Shown piece after piece: positions 43,686-55,547 of a stretch of 64,000 nt of DNA. This stretch comes from JAAYYY01 sp964579295 (GTDB taxonomy: Bacteria; Chloroflexota; Anaerolineae; Promineifilales; Promineifilaceae). The position numbers and the translations under genes were made by a program. Positions within the stretch are counted from its first letter, which is position 1; each line of letters starts with the position of its first letter. The notes under the pieces are model-generated. The model made no database searches, was not told the DNA's origin, and saw nothing but the letters and a program-made list of their open reading frames with translations. The stretch is taken from assembly GCA_964579295.1 (NCBI GenBank), contig CAZOGK010000004.1, positions 92,086 through 156,085 of the forward strand, in the 5' to 3' direction.

Positions 43686-43920
43686 GCAACAAGCCGACAC
43701 GGCCGCCGGGCTGGAGCTGAGCTTTGAAGAAGCGCTTGTGGAGCTGGAGACGATTGTCAGCCGGCTGGAAGCAGGCGACCTCTCCCTGGAAGAGTCACTG
43801 GCCCTCTATGAGCAGGGGCAGCGGCTGGCCCGCTACTGCGGCGGGCAGCTGGAAGCGGCCAGCCTGCGCGTGGAACAACTGACAGGCGACGGCGAAATCA
43901 TCCCCGTCGATTTGGAGTAA
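43678..43920 (+). CDS. xseB: Exodeoxyribonuclease VII small subunit
   Basis: 80 aa, helical hairpin subunit that binds the XseA stalk. 'SFEEALVELETIVSRLEAGD' and 'LSLEESLALYEQGQRLARYC' are diagnostic. The ATG at 43678 is inside the end of xseA, an 8-base overlap that couples translation. Two bases separate its stop from ftsY. Confidence 0.95.
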   Translation: MSKQQADTAAGLELSFEEALVELETIVSRLEAGDLSLEESLALYEQGQRLARYCGGQLEAASLRVEQLTGDGEIIPVDLE

Positions 43921-43922
43921 TC

Positions 43923-44852
43923 ATGTTCAGAACCATCCGTGAATCGCTGACGCGGACGCGCGACAATGTCTTCGGGCAGATCGTCACCGTCCTCGGCGGC
44001 GGCGATATTGACGACGAGACCTGGGAAGACGTAGAAGCGCTGCTCATCCAGGCCGATATGGGCGTGCCCACGACGCTGGAGCTGGTGGAGAATATGCGCG
44101 CCCGCGTTGACCGCGAGGGCCTCTACCGCACCGACCAGCTGGTGAAGGCGCTCAAGGAAGAGCTGCGCGCCATGCTCGTCGACCCGCCGCCGATGACCAT
44201 TGACGACCCGCGGCAGCTCACCATCGTCATGGTCGTCGGCGTCAACGGCTCCGGCAAGACGACGACCATCGGCAAGCTGGCCCACTACTACAAGGCGCAG
44301 GGCCGGCCCGTGGTCCTGGCCGCGGGCGACACCTTCCGCGCCGCCGCCATCGACCAGCTCAAGGTGTGGGGCGAGCGGGCGGGCGTGCCGGTCATTGCCG
44401 GCCAGCCGGGCGGCGATCCGGCGGCCATCATCTACGACGGCATCCGCGCCACGCGCGCCCGCGTCCGCGGCAACGAGCGCTACATTCTCTTTGTGGATAC
44501 CGCCGGCCGCCTGCACACCAAGTTCAACCTCATGCGTGAAATCGAGAAGATTTACAATGTCTGCAAGCGCAGCGTGCACCAGGCGCCGCACGAGGTCCTG
44601 CTCGTTCTCGACGCGCCCACGGGGCAGAATGCGCTGGTACAGGCCGAGAAGTTCAAGGAGACGGTGCACGTCAGCGGCGTCGTGCTTACCAAGCTCGACG
44701 GCACCGCCAAAGGCGGCATGGTCTTTGCCATCTACAAAGAGCTGGGGCTGCCGGTCCGCTTCATCGGCACCGGCGAGCGCATTGAAGACCTGGCCCCTTT
44801 TGACGCCGACGCCTTTGTCGATGGGCTCTTTGCCGAAGGGGCCGGCGCTTAG
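43923..44852 (+). CDS. ftsY: Signal recognition particle receptor FtsY
   Basis: SRP receptor GTPase that delivers nascent membrane proteins to the translocon. 309 aa, the short form without the acidic A domain of E. coli. The N domain (1-90) is followed by the G domain: P-loop 'VVGVNGSGKTTTIGKLAHYY' (about 105-123), 'LAAGDTFRAAAIDQLKVW', 'ILFVDTAGRLHTKFNLM', 'GVVLTKLDGTAKGG' and 'FIGTGERIEDLAPFDADAFV'. The third gene of xseA-xseB-ftsY. Confidence 0.97.
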   Translation: MFRTIRESLTRTRDNVFGQIVTVLGGGDIDDETWEDVEALLIQADMGVPTTLELVENMRARVDREGLYRTDQLVKALKEELRAMLVDPPPMTIDDPRQLTIVMVVGVNGSGKTTTIGKLAHYYKAQGRPVVLAAGDTFRAAAIDQLKVWGERAGVPVIAGQPGGDPAAIIYDGIRATRARVRGNERYILFVDTAGRLHTKFNLMREIEKIYNVCKRSVHQAPHEVLLVLDAPTGQNALVQAEKFKETVHVSGVVLTKLDGTAKGGMVFAIYKELGLPVRFIGTGERIEDLAPFDADAFVDGLFAEGAGA

Positions 44853-44859
44853 CCGCCGA

Positions 44860-44887
44860 TTGCGCCCTGGCCGCCAGCCACTACAAT
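44860..44887 (+). promoter_or_regulatory. prfB promoter
   Basis: TTGCGC (44860-44865), 16-base spacer, TACAAT (44882-44887), about 39 bases upstream of the first codon. Confidence 0.6.
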
Positions 44888-44932
44888 AGCCCGGCGCCAT
44901 GATAGTCTGGCGACGATGGAGAAGGAACGACC

Positions 44933-46040
44933 ATGGACGATTTGATAAACCGACTCGAAGCGCTGCAGGAAACGGCCAACCATCTACGGAGGAGGCTTTG
45001 ACGTAGATGCCCGCCTGCTGCGTCAGGCAAAACTGGAGCAGGACGCAGCTTCACCCAGCTTCTGGGACAATTCGGCCGAGGCGCAGCAGGTCATGCGCGA
45101 GCTGACCCGGCTGCGCCGGCAAACAGGCATCTGGGAGAAAGTCAACCGCCGGCTCGGCGACGCGCTGGAGCTGGCGCAGCTGGGCGACGAGGAGCTATAT
45201 CAGGAGCTGGAAGCGGAGGTCAACGCCATTGCCGCCACCGTTGACCGGCTGCAGTTCCAGGCCCTCTTTTCCGGCGAGTACGACGACGAAGACGCGCTGC
45301 TGGCTATCCATGCCGGCGCCGGCGGCACCGAAGCGCAGGACTGGGCGCAGATGCTGCAGCGGATGTTTATTCGCTGGGCCGAAGGGCACGGCTTCACCGT
45401 GGAGCTGATCGACGAAAGCCCCGGCGATGAAGCAGGCATCAAGAGCACGCTGTTGGCTATCAAGGGCGACGATTATCCCTACGGCCGGCTGCGGTCAGAG
45501 CGCGGCGTGCACCGGCTGGTGCGCATCAGCCCCTACGACTCTTCCAGCCGTCGCCACACCAGCTTCGCCAAAGTCGAGGTCTGGCCCGACGTAGCCGAGG
45601 AGATCGAAATCGAGATTAACGAAGAGGATCTGCGTATCGACCGCTTCCGCGCCAGCGGCGCCGGCGGCCAGCACGTACAGAAGAACGAGACGGCCATCCG
45701 CATCACCCACCTGCCCACAGGCATCGTCGTCTCCTGCCAGAACCAGCGCTCATTGGTACAGAACCGCGAGACGGCGCTGAAGATCCTCAAGGCGCAGCTC
45801 TTTGACATGGAACGGCGCAAGCAAGAAGCGGAAATCTCGCGGCTCAAGGGAGAAGACGTGGACGCCGGCTGGGGCAACCAGATCCGCTCCTACGTGCTCC
45901 ATCCCTATCGCATGGTTAAAGACCACCGCACCGATCATGAGACGGGCAACGTACACGCCGTCCTCGACGGCAGCCTCGACGGCTTCATGGAGGCCTATCT
46001 CAAGGAGCGGCTGGGCGAAAAGCAGGAGTCCGGCGCTTAG
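44933..46040 (+). CDS. prfB: Peptide chain release factor 2, with programmed +1 frameshift
   Basis: Terminates translation at UGA/UAA. The first frame, from ATG 44933 (after GAGAAGGAACG), has 22 codons (MDDLINRLEALQETANHLRRRL) and stops at TGA 44999-45001. The site is the classic one: a GGAGG sequence, one codon, then CTT-TGA-C. Reading resumes in the +1 frame at GAC (45000) as 'DVDARLLRQAKLEQDAAS' and runs to 46040, total about 368 aa. The 'GAGGQHVQKNETAIRITHLP' loop carries the GGQ. The stop-recognition tripeptide reads S-P-Y (45528-45536) instead of the usual S-P-F. Low RF2 raises frameshifting, so the gene regulates itself. Confidence 0.97.
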
Positions 46041-46105
46041 CGGCGCAGCGACTGAAGTCGCCACTACCAGGGGCGCCCTTGTAGTAACGACTTCAGTCGT
46101 TTGCC
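46041..46105. repeat. Dispersed structured palindromic repeat, copy 2
   Basis: Aligns base for base with 1056-1120. Arms GACTGAAGTCG and CGACTTCAGTC, inner pair ACTAC (46063-46067) with GTAGT (46081-46085), and palindromic centre GGGCGCCC (46071-46078). It lies between the prfB stop and the -10 box of the next gene. Confidence 0.7.
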
Positions 46106-46126
46106 GGCGCAATGCCCTAAATGGAA

Positions 46127-46132
46127 TATAAT
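46127..46132 (+). promoter_or_regulatory. -10 box of the PH-like/zinc-ribbon gene
   Basis: TATAAT, 21 bases before the ATG at 46154. The best -35 candidate (TTGCCG, 46101-46106) overlaps the end of the dispersed repeat at a 20-base spacing, which is long. Confidence 0.5.
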
Positions 46133-46153
46133 CGCTCACAGGAGGCAACCATA

Positions 46154-47674
46154 ATGGCCAAAAGCTCTGATAAGAAAGGTAAGCTGCGCGACATTGCGCG
46201 GCAGCGCACGGGCAGCAAGCCGGCTTCATCATCACAACGCAGCTCGACGCCGAAGCCCGCCGCCCCCAAGGCGCAGCGCAAGCCGGCCCCGGCGCCGCAG
46301 CGGCCAACCAGCTCGCGCCGCTCGACGCCCCACACGCGCGGCGGCACCACCCCTAAGCCAACGGCGGGGTCGCAGCCGGCGCCCTCCGCGCCTAAACCGT
46401 CGGCCTCCGCCCCCAAGCCGGCCCCGGAAAGCCGCCCGTCTTCCACCTCGGGCCGTCAATCGGGCCCGGCGCTGCGGCGCGAGGCGGCCGACCGCTACCG
46501 CCGGCCGCCGGCCACGACCCGCCCCCGCGACACCTACTCCGCGCCGCCGCCGGTCGGCTCGCCGGGCGGCACGCGCGTCACCGACCTGCAGGCCGAAGTG
46601 CAGCAGCTCCACAGCCGTTTTTCGCAGCTGCAGGCGCAGGCCCAGCTCCAGGACCTTTACCAGCGCATCGGCCAGTATGACGCCCGTGTCAACGAGCTGC
46701 CACGTGAGCTGGATGCGCTGCGCAGCCGCGGCTACATCCACGCCGGCCTCATCGACGACGACGTGGCCGACGTCGCCCGCCAGTGGCAGGAGACACGGCC
46801 CCAGGTGCAGCAGACGCTGCAGCTGCAGGCCGGCCGGCTCAGCAGCGCGCTGGCCGCCGCCGCCAGCTCGGTCAACACCCTTTCGGCCCGCGACGCCTCG
46901 TCGGTGTCCGCCGCCAGCTCCATGCTTGCCCAGCTGCAGAGCCAGATCAGCGCCGCGCGCAACCAGGTCGGCGGCGTCCTCGGCGGCATTGAGCAGCCGC
47001 TCTCCTTCCTGGAGCAGACCATCCAGCGCTTCGATTGGGTGCTGGAGCAGTTCCACCGCTCGCCCAACGTGGCGCTGATGGATAGCGAAGCGCCGCTCAT
47101 GGCCACGGAGGCCGAGTGGGAGCGCAGCGGTGAAGAGGGGCCGGACGGCATCCTCTACCTGACCGACCAGCGGCTCCTCTTTGAGCAGATTGAAGAAATC
47201 GCTACCGCCAAGCTCTTTGGCCTTATCACGACGAAGAAGGAGAAGCGGCAGGAGCTTTTGCTGGACGTGCCCATCCGCGAGATCGAGCAGATGGACCAGG
47301 GGCAGCAGGGCGGCTTCCTCGGCCTGGGCAAGACGGAGAAGCTGCACCTGATCCTCAGCGCGCACGCCCCGGTGAGCCGCGCCACCTTTGAGATTCGCGG
47401 GCAGGCGGCGGCCGATTGGGTTATCTGGATCAAGCGCGTAAAAACTGGCGAAATCGACCGGGACCGCGCCGCCGGCTATGCCGCCGAAGTGCAGGCGGCC
47501 GAAGCGCGCGCCGCCCGCTTCCCCACTGCATGCCCCAACTGCCTGGCGCCCCTCCCGCTCCCCGGCCGCGGCGCTCAGGTCCTCGTCTGCGACTACTGCG
47601 GCGCCGCCGTCCAGCCGAGCGAAGAGCCGGCGGCGACGACCGGTTCAGAAGCGCTGTCTGCACCTGGCGAGTAA
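46154..47674 (+). CDS. Multidomain protein: disordered arm, coiled coil, PH/GRAM-like domain, zinc ribbon
   Basis: 506 aa. Residues 1-140 are a Pro/Ala/Ser/Lys-rich disordered arm. Residues ~145-300 are helical with heptad character ('LQAEVQQLHSRFSQLQAQAQ', 'SSMLAQLQSQISAARNQVGG'). Residues ~310-440 resemble a PH/GRAM fold ('GPDGILYLTDQRLLFEQIEE', 'IREIEQM', 'LHLILSAHAPVSRATFEI', 'WVIWIKRVKTG'). The end is a C-x2-C zinc ribbon pair (ACPNC, VCDYC). The ATG at 46154 has an AGGAGG site. No membrane helix. The function is unknown; a lipid- or protein-binding adaptor is one guess. The VOC gene follows by 4 bases. Confidence 0.75.
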   Translation: MAKSSDKKGKLRDIARQRTGSKPASSSQRSSTPKPAAPKAQRKPAPAPQRPTSSRRSTPHTRGGTTPKPTAGSQPAPSAPKPSASAPKPAPESRPSSTSGRQSGPALRREAADRYRRPPATTRPRDTYSAPPPVGSPGGTRVTDLQAEVQQLHSRFSQLQAQAQLQDLYQRIGQYDARVNELPRELDALRSRGYIHAGLIDDDVADVARQWQETRPQVQQTLQLQAGRLSSALAAAASSVNTLSARDASSVSAASSMLAQLQSQISAARNQVGGVLGGIEQPLSFLEQTIQRFDWVLEQFHRSPNVALMDSEAPLMATEAEWERSGEEGPDGILYLTDQRLLFEQIEEIATAKLFGLITTKKEKRQELLLDVPIREIEQMDQGQQGGFLGLGKTEKLHLILSAHAPVSRATFEIRGQAAADWVIWIKRVKTGEIDRDRAAGYAAEVQAAEARAARFPTACPNCLAPLPLPGRGAQVLVCDYCGAAVQPSEEPAATTGSEALSAPGE

Positions 47675-47678
47675 GTCG

Positions 47679-48095
47679 ATGAACCGCTCCATGCCGCCGG
47701 GCGTGGTCATTCCCGAGCTGGCATATGCCGACGTGCGCGAGGCGGTCGACTGGCTGTGCACTGCTTTCGGCTTTGTCGAGCGCCTGCGCATTGGTACGCA
47801 CCGCGCCCAGCTCACCCTTGGCGCGGGGTCCATCGTCGTTACACACCTTTCGCCGGAGGCTGACCCTCATTCGCCCGCACAGCTTCGCCACGCCATCATG
47901 GTGCAGGTATCCGACGTCGACCGGCACTACGAGCAGGCCGTAAAGTCGGGCGCCCTTATCACCAGCCCGCCAGCCGATTACCCTTACGGCGAGCGGCAGT
48001 ATACGGCAGAAGATTTGGGCAGCCATCGCTGGACTTTCTCGCAGACGGTAGCCGACATAGATCCACAGAGTTGGGGAGGTGAGTTGTTAACCTGA
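47679..48095 (+). CDS. VOC/glyoxalase-fold protein
   Basis: 138 aa vicinal-oxygen-chelate fold protein of the PhnB/YdhR-like type: 'PELAYADVREAVDWLCTAFG' opens the first beta-alpha-beta-beta-beta module, and 'IMVQVSDVDRHYEQAVKSGA' with 'DYPYGERQYTAEDLGSHRWT' forms the second. Such proteins bind metals or small molecules and include dioxygenases, resistance proteins and many of unknown role. The ATG at 47679 is 4 bases after the preceding stop, so they are co-transcribed. The frame open upstream belongs to the previous gene's shadow. Confidence 0.85.
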   Translation: MNRSMPPGVVIPELAYADVREAVDWLCTAFGFVERLRIGTHRAQLTLGAGSIVVTHLSPEADPHSPAQLRHAIMVQVSDVDRHYEQAVKSGALITSPPADYPYGERQYTAEDLGSHRWTFSQTVADIDPQSWGGELLT

Positions 48096-48147
48096 GACTG
48101 CCGACGCCAGGTTATGTGTGGCCGTTTCCAAATGGAGAGAGGAACGC

Positions 48148-48175
48148 TTGCATTTCGCTGCGGTTCTGCTATAAT
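48148..48175 (+). promoter_or_regulatory. rpoC promoter P1
   Basis: TTGCAT (48148-48153), 16-base spacer, TATAAT (48170-48175). Gives a leader of about 255 bases. Confidence 0.65.
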
Positions 48176-48228
48176 ACTCAATTCATCCGGCGAATATTAA
48201 AATTGCGTTGAAAGTTGGCGTAGCGCTT

Positions 48229-48256
48229 TTGACCGGTGGCACGTAACCATTACAAT
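48229..48256 (+). promoter_or_regulatory. rpoC promoter P2
   Basis: TTGACC (48229-48234), 16-base spacer, TACAAT (48251-48256). Gives a leader of about 175 bases. Confidence 0.7.
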
Positions 48257-48279
48257 TGAACGATTCTGCAACGAACGAG

Positions 48280-48312
48280 AAGAGCGTTGGCCCCATGCCA
48301 TACGCTCTTTTG
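48280..48312 (+). terminator. Terminator-like hairpin 1 in the rpoC leader
   Basis: AAGAGCGT (48280-48287) pairs with ACGCTCTT (48302-48309), extended by TGGC/GCCA with one bulged base, followed by TTGG after a TTTT run (48308-48311). It lies about 20 bases after the P2 start. Confidence 0.55.
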
Positions 48313-48378
48313 GCGTGCGTAGCCGGAGAACTTTTGCCCGTGCTTTTGGCAGCCGTCTCATTGCTCGCCGGCAAGCGC

Positions 48379-48409
48379 CGGGGGTGGAGCCAACTGCCCC
48401 GTCTTTTTT
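48379..48409 (+). terminator. Terminator-like hairpin 2 in the rpoC leader
   Basis: CGGGG (48379-48383) pairs with CCCCG (48397-48401), then TCTTTTTT. It ends 16 bases before the rpoC ribosome site, so it could act as an attenuator. Confidence 0.55.
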
Positions 48410-48437
48410 AACCTGAGTGTTTTTGGGAGGACACCTG

Positions 48438-52730
<4,293 letters not shown>

Positions 52731-52762
52731 CTCCCCGCCCCCGACCGGCCGGCAGATAACAG

Positions 52763-52800
52763 AAAAGCGCCCCACTCATTCGGGTGGGGCGCTTTTATTT
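52763..52800. terminator. Bidirectional terminator between rpoC and the isoprenoid operon
   Basis: A perfect 13-base stem (52763-52775 with 52784-52796) with A4 on the left and T4-ATTT on the right, so it works on both strands. It lies between convergent genes. Confidence 0.93.
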
Positions 52801-52901
52801 GCCGGTCTGCCAATCGCCTACCGCTGCGCGACAGCCGGTATATCGGGTTCGAAACCAGCCCCTAGCAGTTGGTAGTGACGGATTTATTCGTTCTCCCGGG
52901 C

Positions 52902-53942
52902 CTACTTCTCTCTCTGCAGCAGCATATTCGCCAGCTCCAGCAGCGCCTGGCCGGCCTCGCCGGCGGCGCCGGTCGCTTCCAGGTGCTGCAGGGCGCTGGC
53001 CGAATAGCCCTCGGCCTGCTGCTGGGCATAATCGCGGGCGCCCGCCTCGTCAAGCAGACTGACTACCTCCTCGACAAAGCGTTCGCCCGGCTCTGGCCGG
53101 CCGTACAGCTCGCGCAGCTCGCCGTTCTGCTCCAGACCATAGAGCACCGGCAGCGTCTTTTTGCGCGTCTCCACATCCGTCGCCGCCGACTTGCCGATAG
53201 TCGCCTCGTCTCCCCAGATGCCGAGAATGTCATCCTTTACCTGGAAGGCCAGGCCCAGGTCACGGGCAAACGCCCCAAAGTGGGCCGTCGTCGCCTCGTC
53301 CGCGCCGGCCACCAGCGCCCCCAGCTCGCCGCACAGCGCCAGCAGGGCCGCCGTCTTGCCGCCAATCATGCCGATATACTCGTCCACGGTCACGTCGTCG
53401 CGCGTCTCGAAGCGCATGTCGTGATACTGGCCCTTTGTCAGCAGCAGGCAGGTATGGTCGAAACGGCGCGCCGCCGCCACGACGACGGCGGCGTCCACGC
53501 CCCGGTCGGCCAGCCGGTAGAGAGCCGTGTGCGCCAGGGCAAACATGGCGTCGCCGCTGTTGATCGCCTGGGCTATTCCCCAGAGCTGCCAGAGCGTGGG
53601 CCGCCCGCGCCGCGTCGGGCTGTTGTCCTGAATATCGTCGTGGATCAGTGTAAAGTTGTGCAGCAGCTCGATGGCCGCGGCAGCCGGCGCCGCCTGCCGC
53701 CAGTCGCCGCCAGCCGCCGCGCAGCTAAGCAGACAGAGCAGCGGGCGAATCCGCTTGCCGGCTGGCGTCTCATCCGCGTCGAACGTCGCGCCGACCCAGC
53801 CCATATGATACTGCATCATGCCAAATAGCTCGGCGGCGCTGCTCTGCGCGGCGCTGCCATAGCGCAGAACGTCGCGCATCTCCGCTTCCACCGCCGGGAT
53901 CATCTCGGCCATTCTGGCCTGCAGCGTGTGCGCCACGGTCAT
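52902..53942 (-). CDS. Polyprenyl diphosphate synthase (GGPP/FPP-type)
   Basis: 346 aa trans-prenyltransferase that condenses IPP with allylic diphosphates. The first aspartate-rich motif 'HDDIQDNSPTRRGRPTLW' (DDIQD 102-106) and the second 'FQVKDDILGIWGDEATIGKS' (DDILG) are present, with 'GKRIRPLLC' before and 'TRKKTLPVLYGLE' after. The residues before the first motif (F-T-L-I-H) do not fix chain length, so FPP, GGPP or longer is open. The ATG at 53942 has an AGGAG site and overlaps the TGA of a 23-codon ORF. It is the last gene of the fni operon. Confidence 0.93.
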   Translation of the reverse strand: MTVAHTLQARMAEMIPAVEAEMRDVLRYGSAAQSSAAELFGMMQYHMGWVGATFDADETPAGKRIRPLLCLLSCAAAGGDWRQAAPAAAAIELLHNFTLIHDDIQDNSPTRRGRPTLWQLWGIAQAINSGDAMFALAHTALYRLADRGVDAAVVVAAARRFDHTCLLLTKGQYHDMRFETRDDVTVDEYIGMIGGKTAALLALCGELGALVAGADEATTAHFGAFARDLGLAFQVKDDILGIWGDEATIGKSAATDVETRKKTLPVLYGLEQNGELRELYGRPEPGERFVEEVVSLLDEAGARDYAQQQAEGYSASALQHLEATGAAGEAGQALLELANMLLQREK

Positions 53943-54010
53943 CGGCTCCTGCCGCCGGCCGGCGGCGCTCCATACTGAATCTGACGGCTGATCATCACCT
54001 GGTAATCCAT
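53939..54010 (-). CDS. Candidate 23-codon ORF between fni and the prenyl synthase gene
   Basis: ATG 54010 with an AGAGGA site 8-13 bases upstream, then 23 codons (starts MDYQVMISRQIQYG, ends GGRSR) and a TGA that overlaps the ATG of the prenyl synthase gene (ATGA). The peptide has no recognised family and no membrane helix. The ribosome site and 4-base overlap are what one expects of a translated coupling peptide, but the evidence is only structural and chance is possible. Confidence 0.4.
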   Translation of the reverse strand: MDYQVMISRQIQYGAPPAGGRSR

Positions 54011-54043
54011 GTTGTTTTCCTCTGTGACCAGGCTCGAGGGCGG

Positions 54044-55126
54044 CTAGGCTCCTTCCTCAAGCACCTCGTCAAACGAACGGTAGAGGCGCGTGCGGCGCAG
54101 CGCCGCCAGATCGCCGGCGCCGGCGGCAAACATCGCAATGCGCAGCTCGTCGGTCAGTGTCTCCGCCAGCTCGACCACGGCCGCCACGCCTCCCTGGTCG
54201 GCGGCGCGCAAGAAATCCCCGGCCAGCCCGGCCAGCGTCGCGCCCAGGGCAATCCCCTTGGCGACGTCGATGCCGCTGCTGATGCCGCCGCTGGCAAAGA
54301 CCGGTAGCTGCGGCGCCCCCTGCCGCACAAGCTGAATGGAAACGGCGGTTGGAATGCCCCAGTCGATAAAAGCGCCGGCCACGCGCGCGTGGCGCGCCGT
54401 CGGGGCGCGGTACATCTCTACCTGGCTCCACGACGTGCCGCCCGCCCCGGCCACGTCGATGGCGGCGACGCCGGCTTCGGCCAGCTGCCGCGCCGCCTGC
54501 GCCGAAAAGCCCCAGCCCACCTCTTTGGCGATGACCGGAACCGGCAGCGCCCGGCAGATGCTCTCGATTTGCCGCAGCAGGCCGGCGAAATTGCCATCGC
54601 CCTCCGGCTGCACCGCCTCCTGCAGCGCGTTGAGATGCAGGATGAGCGCGTCGGCCTCAATCATCTCTACTGCCCGCTGGCATTGCGCCAGCCCATAGCC
54701 GTAATTGAGCTGCACCGCGCCGAGGTTGGCAAAGAGCAGGATGTCCGGGGCCGCTGCCCGCACCCGGTAGGTGCCGGCCAGCGACGGATCCTCGATGCCC
54801 GCCCGCTGCGAGCCCAGCCCCATTGCCATACCCGTCTCCTGGGCCGCTTCCGCCAGCAGCAGATTGATGGCCCTGGCCCGCTCCGTGCCGCCCGTCATCG
54901 AGCTGATCAGCAGCGGCCGTTGTAGCGGGCGGCCAAACAGCGTGAGCGAGGTATCCACGCGCGCCAGGTCCAGCTCTGGCGCCGCCTGGTGCAGAAAGAA
55001 GTAGCCTTCCAGCCCGCTGGTGAGCTGCTTGAAGGCGACATCCTCTTCCAGATTGATGCGGATATGGTCGGCCTTGCGCCGTTCGTGGATGTCGGGGCTG
55101 CCCTCCGCGGGAGGAAGTTGGGACAT
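54044..55126 (-). CDS. fni: Type 2 isopentenyl-diphosphate delta-isomerase
   Basis: An FMN- and NADPH-dependent enzyme interconverting IPP and DMAPP. 360 aa. Motifs: 'ERRKADHIRINLEEDV' at the N-terminus, 'LLISSMTGGTERARAINLLL' (FMN region), 'AMGLGSQRAGIEDP', 'NLGAVQLNYGYGLAQCQRAV', 'LILHLNALQEAVQPEGDGNF' (H-x-N-x-x-Q-E active site), 'PVIAKEVGWGFSAQAARQL', 'IDVAGAGGTSW' and 'VFASGGISSGIDVAKGIALG'. The ATG at 55126 has GGAGAAGAG. First gene of the isoprenoid operon, with the prenyl synthase next. Confidence 0.96.
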   Translation of the reverse strand: MSQLPPAEGSPDIHERRKADHIRINLEEDVAFKQLTSGLEGYFFLHQAAPELDLARVDTSLTLFGRPLQRPLLISSMTGGTERARAINLLLAEAAQETGMAMGLGSQRAGIEDPSLAGTYRVRAAAPDILLFANLGAVQLNYGYGLAQCQRAVEMIEADALILHLNALQEAVQPEGDGNFAGLLRQIESICRALPVPVIAKEVGWGFSAQAARQLAEAGVAAIDVAGAGGTSWSQVEMYRAPTARHARVAGAFIDWGIPTAVSIQLVRQGAPQLPVFASGGISSGIDVAKGIALGATLAGLAGDFLRAADQGGVAAVVELAETLTDELRIAMFAAGAGDLAALRRTRLYRSFDEVLEEGA

Positions 55127-55547
55127 AGAAGCTCTTCTCCGTCGATTTTCAGGGATTATACGCGGCGCCGCGGCCGGCGGCACACGCAGATTCTTTAAGG
55201 TGCGGCCGGCCAATTCGCCGCCTTCATTTTTGCCAGACCTATTGTCGTGGCGTCTATTGTGTAGTAGTATACTTCTTGGTACCACAGTACCAACATATCC
55301 AGTGGCGGGCGCCCATTCGTCAGCGCCCCTCTCTGTCACAACGGAGAATACGAAAGGAAATACAATTAGGATTTATTAAACGCGTCGGATATCAGGCAGT
55401 GACAGCTCCAGTCAGCAGCTTCGGCTGTGCCTATTGTATGCGGAGGCAACGTCCACTGAATGAGCACTGGGGCAATTCGTATTCGTTATCTCGCCGAGAA
55501 GTGGACGGCAAACCGCGTTATTATCATTATTCATCAGGAGGTTGGTC
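55127..55547. other. Long divergent intergenic region
   Basis: 421 bases between fni and the anchored surface protein, with lower G+C in its centre. It holds the fni -10 box, a TTGGTAC-4-GTACCAA dyad (55276-55293) overlapping a second minus-strand TTGGTA/TATACT promoter candidate (55266-55293), and A+T-rich DNA just before the surface gene. Short frames here lack ribosome sites. Confidence 0.5.
55155..55160 (-). promoter_or_regulatory. -10 box of fni
   Basis: TATAAT on the minus strand, 28 bases before the ATG. No good -35. Confidence 0.45.

Noticed and set aside
52840..52860. GGTTCGAAACC resembling a tRNA T arm
   Set aside because: The flanking bases do not pair as a T stem, and no acceptor, D or anticodon arm fits around it.
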